In this document: in pieces, positions 1-5,171 of the stretch
Numbering within the stretch: the stretch's first letter is position 1
How the letters are laid out: every line of letters starts with the position of its first letter
Source of the DNA: Thermoprotei archaeon
GTDB lineage: Archaea > Thermoproteota > Thermoprotei > Thermofilales > Thermofilaceae
Assembly: GCA_003649495.1 (NCBI GenBank)
Contig: QMRZ01000111.1
Location: forward strand, 1-5,171
DNA length: 5,171 nt
Direction of reading: 5' to 3'
The notes under the pieces: generated by a model
The model's database searches: none
What the model saw: the letters and a program-made list of their open reading frames with translations, nothing else
What the model was told of the DNA's origin: nothing
Translations under genes and position numbers: made by a program

Positions 1-378
1 GCGGTTCAACTTTTGACGTTGTGATGACGCCGATCACTGTAGGCAGCGTGCTGTATCCCAGGCCTGGGAACGACTTCAGGCCCCTGCTCAGGGCAGCGAG
101 GGATTGCGGCATCGGCGTGGTGGCGATTAAGGCTATTGCGAAGGGGAGGTGGGGTGGAGGCCTTGGAGGTATCAGACGCGGCATGAGCCCTTCGACGACC
201 CCGAGGATGTGCGTAAGGCCATATCCTTCGTCCTCTCGCAGGAGGGGTGGCCGCCTACCCGCTGCCATGTGACGTGAGGCTCTGGCCCCTGGTCCTCGAC
301 GCGGCTGAGGGGCTCGAGAGGCTGGATGAGGAGGGGCTGGAGAGAGTCCTGGGTTGCTTCAGGAGGGGGAGGTGCTAG
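1..378 (+). pseudogene. Aldo/keto reductase, C-terminal part, broken by two frameshifts (5' end outside window)
   Basis: This is the C-terminal part of an NAD(P)-dependent aldo/keto reductase, a cytoplasmic oxidoreductase with a TIM-barrel fold. The frame is open from base 3 and reads FDVVMTPITVGSVLYP, then GIGVVAIKAIAKGRW, a pattern of archaeal and bacterial COG1453-like reductases. After about base 152 the homology moves to another frame (HEPFDDPEDVRKAISFVLSQ, about 182-241). After about base 247 it moves to the third frame (VAAYPLPCDVRLWPLVLDAAE, then GLERLDEEGLERV), ending at TAG 376-378. Each step equals one missing base, and each falls at GGGGTGG (151-157 and 244-250). Adding one G at each would restore a continuous C-terminus. 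The family call is by recognition of sequence patterns. The gene may be decayed, a victim of homopolymer sequencing error, or, less likely, read by programmed -1 frameshifting. The start and catalytic residues lie left of the window. Confidence 0.8.
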
Positions 379-432
379 GCCCCTATTCCCCGGGGACTTG
401 GCTGAGGAGGTGGCGCGCCAGCCCCAGCTCCG

Positions 433-454
433 TTTATCGCTACACTTATCTATA
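433..454 (+). promoter_or_regulatory. Candidate TATA boxes for the secreted-protein gene
   Basis: Two A/T-rich stretches, TTTATC (433-438) and CTTATCTATA (445-454), stand out in a GC-rich gap between the reductase stop and the next gene. An archaeal TATA box centred near 449 would place transcription start near 475, giving a leader of only a few bases before ATG 482. A perfect palindrome, TGGCGCGCCA, lies just upstream at 411-420 and could be a regulator site. The rest of the gap (379-481) shows nothing else recognisable. Confidence 0.4.
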
Positions 455-481
455 GCGCGGCACCTACATTTCCAGGGGCCT

Positions 482-1336
482 ATGCCCAGGATGAGTGTTG
501 CAGCTACGCTGGCGCTCTTAGCTATAGCCGTGGCGCCAGCCCTAGCCAGCGCTGCGCCGCCATCTCTCCCGACGCTAGTCTACGAGGTCGATGCTGTGTT
601 CGAGGGAGTCCACCCCTACAGGGACTACTTGGTGGTCTCGCCTCTCCGCGTTGAGGGGCGCTACATTTACTTCAACGTGACTCACGTGGTGGGCGAGCCC
701 GTGAGGATTAGGGACGTGTACTTCATCAGGCCTTACAACGCGACCAGCATAATCATCAGAGTTGACTCGGAGACTTGGGAGGCGTACTACGGCGACCTCG
801 ACCTGGGGAACTTCCCCTTCATCGGCCTCCACAGGGCGTCTAGGCCCCTCTCCTCCTTTGAGAATGGCCGCGTGGTGTACTGGAGCGTGGCAAACGTCAC
901 CCTGCTCGGCGTAGTTGATGAGGAGGGCTACTGGATCCCGGCCGCCCCCGTGAAGCTCCCGAGGAGGATTAGGATGCCGCAGGCCTACCTCGACGTGGCT
1001 AGGGCGCTGGGGCTGAGGGTGCTGGAGGTGTACTCCATGCGCCTGCAGGGGCCAGGCGGCGCCACCTGCTACATTAGGTTTGAGGGCCACAGCGGCATGC
1101 TGCTCTCAGCCTCGATCCTCGAGGTGGAGACCGTGGAGGTGAGGAGTGGGGTGCTCTCCGCGTACACTAACGTCACCATATTCAGGCTGCTGGGCATGAG
1201 GGCTGTGATGTTCTTCATTGACCTGGCCCACGTCACTCCGGGGAAGAGCTCCGTGCCTATTACTGAGGCCGTGGAGGTGGACCCGCTCCCCGTGATCCCC
1301 GCCGCCTCCAAGCGGGGGCTGCCCACCCCCATCTAG
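482..1336 (+). CDS. Secreted, probably N-glycosylated protein of unknown function
   Basis: I do not recognise a family for this 284-residue protein. The N-terminus is a clear signal peptide: MPRM, a hydrophobic core at about residues 5-22, and a likely cleavage site near ASA/APP at residues 23-25. The mature part is rich in beta-type alternating hydrophobic segments and has four N-glycosylation sequons (Asn 65, 86, 138 and 230), consistent with an exported archaeal protein. No second membrane segment or C-terminal anchor is evident, so it may be released or held by partners. There is one cysteine (196). The ATG at 482 was chosen because the frame upstream (open from 326) reads as arginine- and glycine-rich non-protein sequence, overlaps the reductase end and lies before the TATA-like boxes. 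ATG 491 is an equally possible start. There is no strong Shine-Dalgarno sequence, which fits a short-leader transcript. The next gene is same-strand but has its own promoter candidates. Confidence 0.7.
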   Translation: MPRMSVAATLALLAIAVAPALASAAPPSLPTLVYEVDAVFEGVHPYRDYLVVSPLRVEGRYIYFNVTHVVGEPVRIRDVYFIRPYNATSIIIRVDSETWEAYYGDLDLGNFPFIGLHRASRPLSSFENGRVVYWSVANVTLLGVVDEEGYWIPAAPVKLPRRIRMPQAYLDVARALGLRVLEVYSMRLQGPGGATCYIRFEGHSGMLLSASILEVETVEVRSGVLSAYTNVTIFRLLGMRAVMFFIDLAHVTPGKSSVPITEAVEVDPLPVIPAASKRGLPTPI

Positions 1337-1373
1337 GGCGCTGCCCCTGGGTGGCGCGTTAGGGGCGCGTGGG

Positions 1374-1408
1374 TAATATTTAATACTGTATGGTTCGGAG
1401 TTTATACT
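1374..1408 (+). promoter_or_regulatory. Candidate promoter region for the glycoside hydrolase gene
   Basis: The gap 1337-1473 contains two TATA-like elements: TAATATTTAATA at 1374-1385 and TTTATACT at 1401-1408. The first would start transcription near 1405, leaving a leader that carries the ribosome site and start of the leader ORF. The second would start near 1430, right at the leader ORF's ATG. Two direct copies of GGCGCGT (1353-1359 and 1364-1370), 11 bases apart or about one helical turn, lie immediately upstream of the first box. No T-rich terminator for the preceding gene was seen. Confidence 0.45.
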
Positions 1409-1429
1409 GGAGGGCTAGTGGGAGGGCAT

Positions 1430-1477
1430 ATGCCGAGTCATGAAACTCCATCCTCGGGAGTGGGGAGGGGCCCATGA
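1430..1477 (+). CDS. Possible 15-codon leader ORF overlapping the hydrolase start
   Basis: The ORF reads MPSHETPSSGVGRGP and ends with TGA at 1475-1477. Its stop shares bases with the ATG of the next gene (ATGA at 1474-1477), an arrangement typical of translational coupling. A GGAGG at 1421-1425, four bases before the ATG, is a credible Shine-Dalgarno sequence. The peptide has no recognisable domain, and its codons include the ribosome site of the downstream gene, so translating it could expose or block that site. It may be a regulatory leader or a chance ORF. No homologue comparison was possible. Confidence 0.35.
   Translation: MPSHETPSSGVGRGP
1464..1468 (+). promoter_or_regulatory. Shine-Dalgarno sequence of the hydrolase gene
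   Basis: GGAGG inside a purine-rich run, five bases before ATG 1474. It supports that ATG as the start of the hydrolase and lies inside the leader ORF that ends in the ATGA overlap. Confidence 0.6.
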
Positions 1478-3516
1478 GGCTGCCTTCCTTCATCGCGCTG
1501 ACGCGCGCCTACCGGAGGGCGCACTTCGACTATCACACCCCGCCTAGCGTGGATGTCGTGGCTAAGGGCTTCGACGCGGAGCGCTTCGTGGAGAGGCTGG
1601 CTGAGGCCGGGTGCCAGGCCTTCAACTTCTTCGCCAAGGACGTGTTCGGGAACTGCTACTGGGATACTAAGGTGGGGAATAAGCACCCACACCTCGACCG
1701 CGACCTGCTCGGCGAGGTTGTGGATGCGGCGAAGAGGAGGGGGCTGCGCGTCATCGCGTACTACAACGTGATGGACTTGATAAACGCGAGGAAGCACCCG
1801 GAGTGGAGGCACGTGGGGCACCCAGCCGTGCCGGGCTCTGAGGAGGAGTACATCTGCCCCAACAGCCCGTGGATTGAGGAGGTGTTCATCCCGGAGCTGA
1901 GGGAGCTGGCCCGCTACGATCTGGATGGCGTGTTCTTCGACTTCCTCTACATGCGGCAGCCGTGTGCCTGTAAGTGGTGCCGCGAATCCTTTGAGAGGGA
2001 GGCTGGTGAGCCCTTCCCCGAGCGGGCAGAGGGGCGGGGGTGGCGCAGGTACATAGAGTGGGTGAGGAGGGTTAACGACAGGCTGGTGGAGACTGCCTGC
2101 AGCGCGCTGCACTCGGTGAACCCGCAGCTGCTCGTGGCCGTCAACTGGGCCTACACGCCCAGGCAGCCCGGGGAGCCGCCCGAGTGCATCGGCTACCTGA
2201 CCCTGGACGTCGACGAGACGCGGTGCCCCGTGCTTGAGGCCAGCTACCACGCCAAGTACTTCGATGGGCTTGGCAGGCCATTCGAGGTGATGATCACTAG
2301 GTTCCTGAGGTGGTGGGGCGACTGGGGCCTTAAGCCCCTGGAGCAGCTGCTGGCTGAGTGCGCCTCGATTATCGCGAATGGAGGCGCCTGCAACATAGGC
2401 GACCACCTCTACGTGGACGGCGGGCAGGACCCGGCCGCCCTCGAGCTCATGTCCAAGGCCTTCAAGTTCATAAGGGCGAGGGAGGAGTACCTGGCATCCA
2501 GCTCGGTGCCCTACGTGGCTGTCCTCCTCTCGGCGGCGAGCAGCTGGGCTCAGGGCAGGCTGCTGGCGGATGACGCCCCCCTCCGAGGCGTGCACCTCCT
2601 CCTGCTGGAGAGCGGGGTGCACCACGACGTACTCCTGGACTCGAGGCTCCTGGAGGGGCTGCACGAGTATAGGCTAGTCATCGTGCCAAGCCAGCGCGTG
2701 ATAGAGCCGGAGTTCGTAGATGCGCTGAGGGAGTACGTGGCTGGGGGCGGTAGCCTGCTGGTGACGTTCGACTCATCCCTCACGGACGGCCAGCTGGGGC
2801 TCGGCGAGCTCCTGGGGGTGGAGCTAGAGTCTGAGGAGCCCCTGGAGCTCGGCTACATTAAGCCTCTGGACCCAGGGCTTGTGAGAGGCCTGCCTGAGAG
2901 CCCCATATTCGTCAGGGGGAAGTTCTTGGCTGTCAGGAGCGTGGAGGCTGAAGTCCTGGCTGAGAGGCTGGAGGCGTATAGGCCGCCGAGGACTGGGCTG
3001 GGGTATGAGGACTGGCTAGGGGCTGGCTACGGGTCGCCGGTTGAGGAGGGGGCTGCGCCAGCCATAACTATCGCCAGGAGGGGGAAGGGCGTGGCGGCGT
3101 ACGTGGCAGCCGACATCTTCAGGACGTACTACTCCTACCGCAGCTGGGCCATCCGCCGCCTAGTGAGGAACCTGCTGGACCTCCTGATCCGGGATAAGCT
3201 GCTGGAGGTGGAGGCCCCGCCCACCGTGGAGGTGACGCTGAGGAGGAGTGGGCAGAGGATAATCGTGCACTTGGTTAACTGGCAGGCCAGCAGGAGCCCC
3301 TCCACCCCCCTCATGAGCGAGGAGGTGGTGCCCGTGCCCCGCGTTAAGCTCAGGCTGAGGCTGGAGAGGCGGCCGGCCCAAGTGAAGCTGGTGCCGGTAG
3401 GCGAGGCTCAGCTGGAGTGGTTGTACGAGGATGGCTGGCTGGAGGCTGTTGTCGAGGGTCTCAAGATACACTCGATGATCATAGCTGAGCTAGCTGAAGG
3501 GGAGGGTGGCGCATAG
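1474..3516 (+). CDS. Cytoplasmic glycoside-hydrolase-like protein (GHL6-type barrel plus GH42-like middle domain)
   Basis: This 680-residue protein has the architecture of 'hypothetical glycosyl hydrolase 6' proteins. Residues about 1-340 form a TIM barrel: a GCQAFNFFAKD strand (46-56), RVIAYYNVMD (92-101), DGVFFDF (151-157; D156 is a candidate catalytic acid), a cysteine motif CACKWCRESF (164-173), E255 on a later strand, and GDHLYVDGGQDPAALELM (309-326), which is typical of the family. Residues about 345-570 resemble the GH42 trimerisation/glutamine-amidotransferase-like domain (LVIVPSQRVIEPEFVDALREY, then GGGSLLVTFDSS). A small beta domain follows (IIVHLVNWQ, 596-604). Known relatives of this layout include beta-galactosidase-like proteins and, I believe, some alpha-L-fucosidases, so a cytoplasmic exo-glycosidase is the best inference; the substrate is unknown. 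There is no signal peptide. The start is set by ATG 1474 with GGAGG five bases upstream. The gene stands alone, with no sugar transporter or other sugar gene visible in the window. Confidence 0.75.
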   Translation: MRLPSFIALTRAYRRAHFDYHTPPSVDVVAKGFDAERFVERLAEAGCQAFNFFAKDVFGNCYWDTKVGNKHPHLDRDLLGEVVDAAKRRGLRVIAYYNVMDLINARKHPEWRHVGHPAVPGSEEEYICPNSPWIEEVFIPELRELARYDLDGVFFDFLYMRQPCACKWCRESFEREAGEPFPERAEGRGWRRYIEWVRRVNDRLVETACSALHSVNPQLLVAVNWAYTPRQPGEPPECIGYLTLDVDETRCPVLEASYHAKYFDGLGRPFEVMITRFLRWWGDWGLKPLEQLLAECASIIANGGACNIGDHLYVDGGQDPAALELMSKAFKFIRAREEYLASSSVPYVAVLLSAASSWAQGRLLADDAPLRGVHLLLLESGVHHDVLLDSRLLEGLHEYRLVIVPSQRVIEPEFVDALREYVAGGGSLLVTFDSSLTDGQLGLGELLGVELESEEPLELGYIKPLDPGLVRGLPESPIFVRGKFLAVRSVEAEVLAERLEAYRPPRTGLGYEDWLGAGYGSPVEEGAAPAITIARRGKGVAAYVAADIFRTYYSYRSWAIRRLVRNLLDLLIRDKLLEVEAPPTVEVTLRRSGQRIIVHLVNWQASRSPSTPLMSEEVVPVPRVKLRLRLERRPAQVKLVPVGEAQLEWLYEDGWLEAVVEGLKIHSMIIAELAEGEGGA

Positions 3517-3531
3517 GCGCGCCGCCGGGCT

Positions 3532-3545
3532 CAAGTATTTAAGCT
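3532..3545 (+). promoter_or_regulatory. TATA box of the mntA-hepT operon
   Basis: CAAGTATTTAAGCT contains a good archaeal TATA box (TATTTAA, 3536-3542) in an otherwise GC-rich 47-base gap. Its centre lies about 25 bases before GTG 3564, the usual distance from TATA box to transcription start in archaea, so the mRNA probably begins at or next to the start codon. The perfect palindrome GGCGCGCC (3516-3523) sits just upstream, overlapping the end of the hydrolase stop codon. Confidence 0.6.
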
Positions 3546-3563
3546 CTGGGGGGCCTGGAGCCT

Positions 3564-4016
3564 GTGACTCACCTCAGCGCTAAGCACGTGCTCAAGGTGC
3601 TGCGTGAGCTTCTCGAGGAGGGTTGGCCGGTGAGGTATGCGGTCCTCTTCGGCTCTCTCGCTAAGGGCTGGATGCACCCGTTAAGCGATATAGACGTGGG
3701 GGTGCGAGCTCCGGAGGAGCGGAGAGTGGAGCTAGCCTCTAACTTAGCGCTGGAGCTAGCCTCCCGCCTCGGAGTCCCAGAGGATAGAGTGGATGTTGTG
3801 CTCTTCGATTACTCGGATATCTCCGCCAAGCCGGCCTTCTTCTACGAGATGCTAGCTGAGGGGATCCTGGCGTGGGGCGATGAAGATGCGTACATTGAGG
3901 ACCTGGTGAGGGCCGCGCTGCTGTGCGCTGATCACGGCATTCAGCTTAGGAAGCTGGGCTACATTGACAACTACGTTAAGACCCTTGGAGAGGTGGTGGA
4001 GGGTTGGGGGCTTTAG
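3564..4016 (+). CDS. mntA: MntA-type minimal nucleotidyltransferase antitoxin
   Basis: This 150-residue protein is a minimal nucleotidyltransferase of the DNA polymerase beta superfamily. The nucleotide-binding and catalytic signature is complete: G30-S31, ten residues, D42-I-D44 (the exact GSX10DXD spacing), with a third acidic residue at D77 in VDVVLFD. In characterised MntA-HepT modules the antitoxin uses ATP to add AMP units to a tyrosine of the HEPN toxin, silencing it. The overlapping downstream gene encodes that partner with the target motif intact, so the same role is inferred here. The start is GTG 3564: the protein begins at the usual distance before the GS motif, and the TATA box about 25 bases upstream implies a leaderless transcript, so no Shine-Dalgarno sequence is needed. 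The C-terminal half (about 105-150) is helical, with YVKTLGEVVE near the end, and could contact the partner. Confidence 0.9.
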   Translation: MTHLSAKHVLKVLRELLEEGWPVRYAVLFGSLAKGWMHPLSDIDVGVRAPEERRVELASNLALELASRLGVPEDRVDVVLFDYSDISAKPAFFYEMLAEGILAWGDEDAYIEDLVRAALLCADHGIQLRKLGYIDNYVKTLGEVVEGWGL

Positions 4017-4435
4017 CCGAGCTTACTGGCTACGTGGAGGAGGCCGTCAGGAATATCGACCGCTTGCTCTCGGAGAGGAGGGCTGAGGAGGTGGTGGAGG
4101 ACTACTTCTACCTCAACGCCCTGCTCTACATACTCCAGACGTCGATCCAGGCACTCATAGACATGGCCTACAGGCTGCTCTCCAAGATGGGCTCCAGGCC
4201 TCCCAGCAGCTACGGCGAGGCTCCCCGCATCCTCCACAAGCTGGGGATGCTGAATGCCGCTAACGCCGATAGGCTAAGGAGGATGATTGGGCTGAGGAAC
4301 GTGCTGGTACACAGGTACTTAGAGCTGGATAGGGAGCTAGTGTTAACAATCCTCAGGGAGAGGAGGTACAGGGAGTTGCTTGCGATAGCTCACGAGCTGC
4401 TCAAGAGAGCGGCTGAGAGGGGCATAGACCCGTAG
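4004..4435 (+). CDS. hepT: HepT-type HEPN ribonuclease toxin (DUF86)
   Basis: This is an all-helical HEPN protein of 143 residues, the usual size for HepT/DUF86. The RNase motif Rx4HxY is intact: R98-N-V-L-V-H103-R-Y105 in RNVLVHRY. Arg and His form the RNA-cleaving centre in the dimer, and the Tyr is the residue modified by the antitoxin in studied MntA-HepT systems. The GLRNVLVHRY context and the preceding LGMLNAANADRLRRMIG helix are typical. Free toxin would be expected to cleave RNA and stop growth; it may act as a defence or stress module. The gene overlaps mntA by 13 bases in another frame, so the two are co-transcribed and probably coupled. TTG 4004 is the most upstream usable start, with GGAGAGG at 3987-3993 as ribosome site. 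GTG 4034 is an alternative that would remove ten residues. Confidence 0.88.
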   Translation: MGALAELTGYVEEAVRNIDRLLSERRAEEVVEDYFYLNALLYILQTSIQALIDMAYRLLSKMGSRPPSSYGEAPRILHKLGMLNAANADRLRRMIGLRNVLVHRYLELDRELVLTILRERRYRELLAIAHELLKRAAERGIDP

Positions 4436-4478
4436 CACTCTACTCCTAGCCGCTGCGAGCGCACAGGCAGTGGAGCCT

Positions 4479-4546
4479 TACGCGCCGCCAGGGTCTCAGC
4501 TGCTTCTGGCCCTAAGCCTTGGGGGTAGGCTTTAGGCCGGCGCGTA
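4479..4546. repeat. Nested inverted repeats in the convergent hepT/cas6 gap
   Basis: The 138-base gap 4436-4573 has no gene. It contains a perfect nine-base inverted repeat, TACGCGCCG (4479-4487) and CGGCGCGTA (4538-4546). Inside it is an imperfect hairpin, GGCCCTAAGCC (4508-4518) with GGCTTTAGGCC (4528-4538), a nine-base loop and two central mismatches. The two stems share one base. The position between converging genes suggests a bidirectional transcription end or a structured 3' RNA, but there is no T-rich tract as in typical archaeal terminators. No tRNA or CRISPR repeat pattern is visible. Confidence 0.35.
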
Positions 4547-4573
4547 GACAGCTGGTGGGCTAAGCGCGTGCCC

Positions 4574-5171
4574 CTAGGATTCCCGGGAGCTGGCATCGGG
4601 CAGCGGCGCTGCCTCGACGTAGCCGAAGCCTATGCTCCGGGACTTGCCGATGCCAAACCTGAGCGCGTAGCCCATGAGCCTGTAGAAGTCCTCGGCGTAG
4701 TCGCTCTTCTCATCCAGCAGCTCGTACGCCACGTAGCCCACGAAGCCCCTCTCCACGGCGGGCCGCCCCTCCCTCACTGTGTAGAGGACCGTCACGGGCC
4801 TGACCCTGTAGTCGAGCTCCGCCAGGGCCCTGTAGGCCCAGGCGAAGATCCTGCGGGGCGATGACCGTATCAGGCCTATGCCCTGTAGCCTCAGGTCGTA
4901 GGCCAGTAGCTTCAGGGCCAGCGGCAGGTCTGGCACGAGCCTGTACCTCCTCTTAACGCCAGCCTCCCTCAGGAGGCTCCCCCTCCCCGGGACTGGGAGG
5001 AGGGTGGGAGTCTTGAAGCGTAGCACGAACTTGCGGGGCAGGGACGCCCTAAGCTCCGAGACCTCCACCACCTCCATGCTGATCACCCTGGCCTCGAACT
5101 CCGCGGCGCCCACTCTGACGAGCCCCGTGGGCTCTGGGAGCTCCAGGCTGGTGGGCGTGATCAGGGAGCAC
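4574..5171 (-). CDS. cas6: Cas6-family CRISPR RNA endoribonuclease, C-terminal part (5' end outside window)
   Basis: Cas6 cuts CRISPR precursor transcripts within the repeat to yield guide RNAs. The visible 198 residues match the C-terminal RAMP (ferredoxin-like) half: a strand-turn FVLRFKTPTLLPVPGRGS, a helical region with PDLPLALKLL, then GFVGYVAYEL and the glycine-rich signature FGIGKSRSIGFGYVEA near the C-terminus, which is characteristic of the family and contacts RNA. The stop is TAG at 4574-4576. A GTG at 5113 could be read as a start, but the frame stays open to the window edge (…LITPTSLELPEPTGLVRVGAAEF), and Cas6 proteins are usually longer, so the true start lies to the right. The N-terminal domain, where the catalytic histidine usually sits, is not visible. 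The gene converges on hepT. No CRISPR array or other cas gene is in the window. Confidence 0.82.
   Translation of the reverse strand, partial: CSLITPTSLELPEPTGLVRVGAAEFEARVISMEVVEVSELRASLPRKFVLRFKTPTLLPVPGRGSLLREAGVKRRYRLVPDLPLALKLLAYDLRLQGIGLIRSSPRRIFAWAYRALAELDYRVRPVTVLYTVREGRPAVERGFVGYVAYELLDEKSDYAEDFYRLMGYALRFGIGKSRSIGFGYVEAAPLPDASSRES

Noticed and set aside
21..272. An 83-residue stand-alone protein starting at GTG 21
   Set aside because: The frame is open upstream and the first part is the reductase C-terminal region; after about base 152 it is out-of-frame translation of the same gene.
326..481. N-terminal extension of the secreted protein from ATG 326
   Set aside because: These 52 codons overlap the reductase end in another frame, look non-protein-like, and would bury a clear signal peptide; the TATA-like boxes lie after them.
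1426..1433. Palindrome GCATATGC as an operator
   Set aside because: Eight bases is near chance level and no second copy was seen.
1438..2664. A 408-codon open frame on the minus strand opposite the hydrolase
   Set aside because: Its composition (many His, Pro, Val, Gln) is the usual antisense shadow of a GC-rich gene, and the plus strand here encodes well-recognised hydrolase motifs.
3727..3763. Direct repeat TGGAGCTAGCCTC in mntA
   Set aside because: The copies are 24 bases apart, in frame, and encode the repeated residues ELAS in a helix; this is coding repetition rather than a DNA element.
4436..4573. Possible tRNA or CRISPR repeat in the convergent gap
   Set aside because: No T-arm-like GGTTCGA motif, no cloverleaf arrangement, and no regularly spaced repeats were found.
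4568..4864. Plus-strand open frame opposite cas6
   Set aside because: It is the antisense of strongly recognisable Cas6 motifs and has no ribosome site or protein-like features.

Overview
The window looks like chromosomal DNA from a GC-rich archaeon, most likely a thermophilic member of the Thermoproteota (Crenarchaeota). The evidence is the dominance of AGG arginine codons, ATA isoleucine codons, GTG and TTG starts, A/T-rich TATA-like boxes standing out in GC-rich gaps (one placed for a leaderless transcript), and a HEPN/minimal-nucleotidyltransferase pair beside a Cas6-type CRISPR nuclease. No rRNA, tRNA, CRISPR array or insertion sequence was found. The exact lineage cannot be fixed from this sequence.

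Layout. Positions 1-378 hold the C-terminal end of an aldo/keto reductase whose reading frame is broken twice; both breaks fall at the same seven-base string, GGGGTGG. Positions 482-1336 encode a secreted, probably N-glycosylated protein of unknown function. A 137-base gap follows, with TATA-like boxes and a 15-codon leader ORF whose stop overlaps (ATGA) the start of a 680-residue glycoside-hydrolase-like protein at 1474-3516. This protein has a TIM barrel, a GH42-type middle domain and a small beta domain.

A short gap with a good TATA box leads to a two-gene toxin-antitoxin operon, mntA (3564-4016) and hepT (4004-4435), which overlap by 13 bases. A 138-base convergent gap contains inverted repeats. 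On the minus strand, the C-terminal part of a Cas6 endoribonuclease runs from 4574 off the right edge.

Functionally the left half looks metabolic: a reductase, an exported protein and a cytoplasmic carbohydrate-active enzyme, each apparently with its own promoter. The right half looks like the edge of a defence region, with a MntA-HepT module and CRISPR RNA processing. I see no clearly new multi-gene system. The most notable signals are the paired frameshifts, the overlapping leader ORF before the hydrolase, and a GGCGCG word concentrated in the non-coding gaps.
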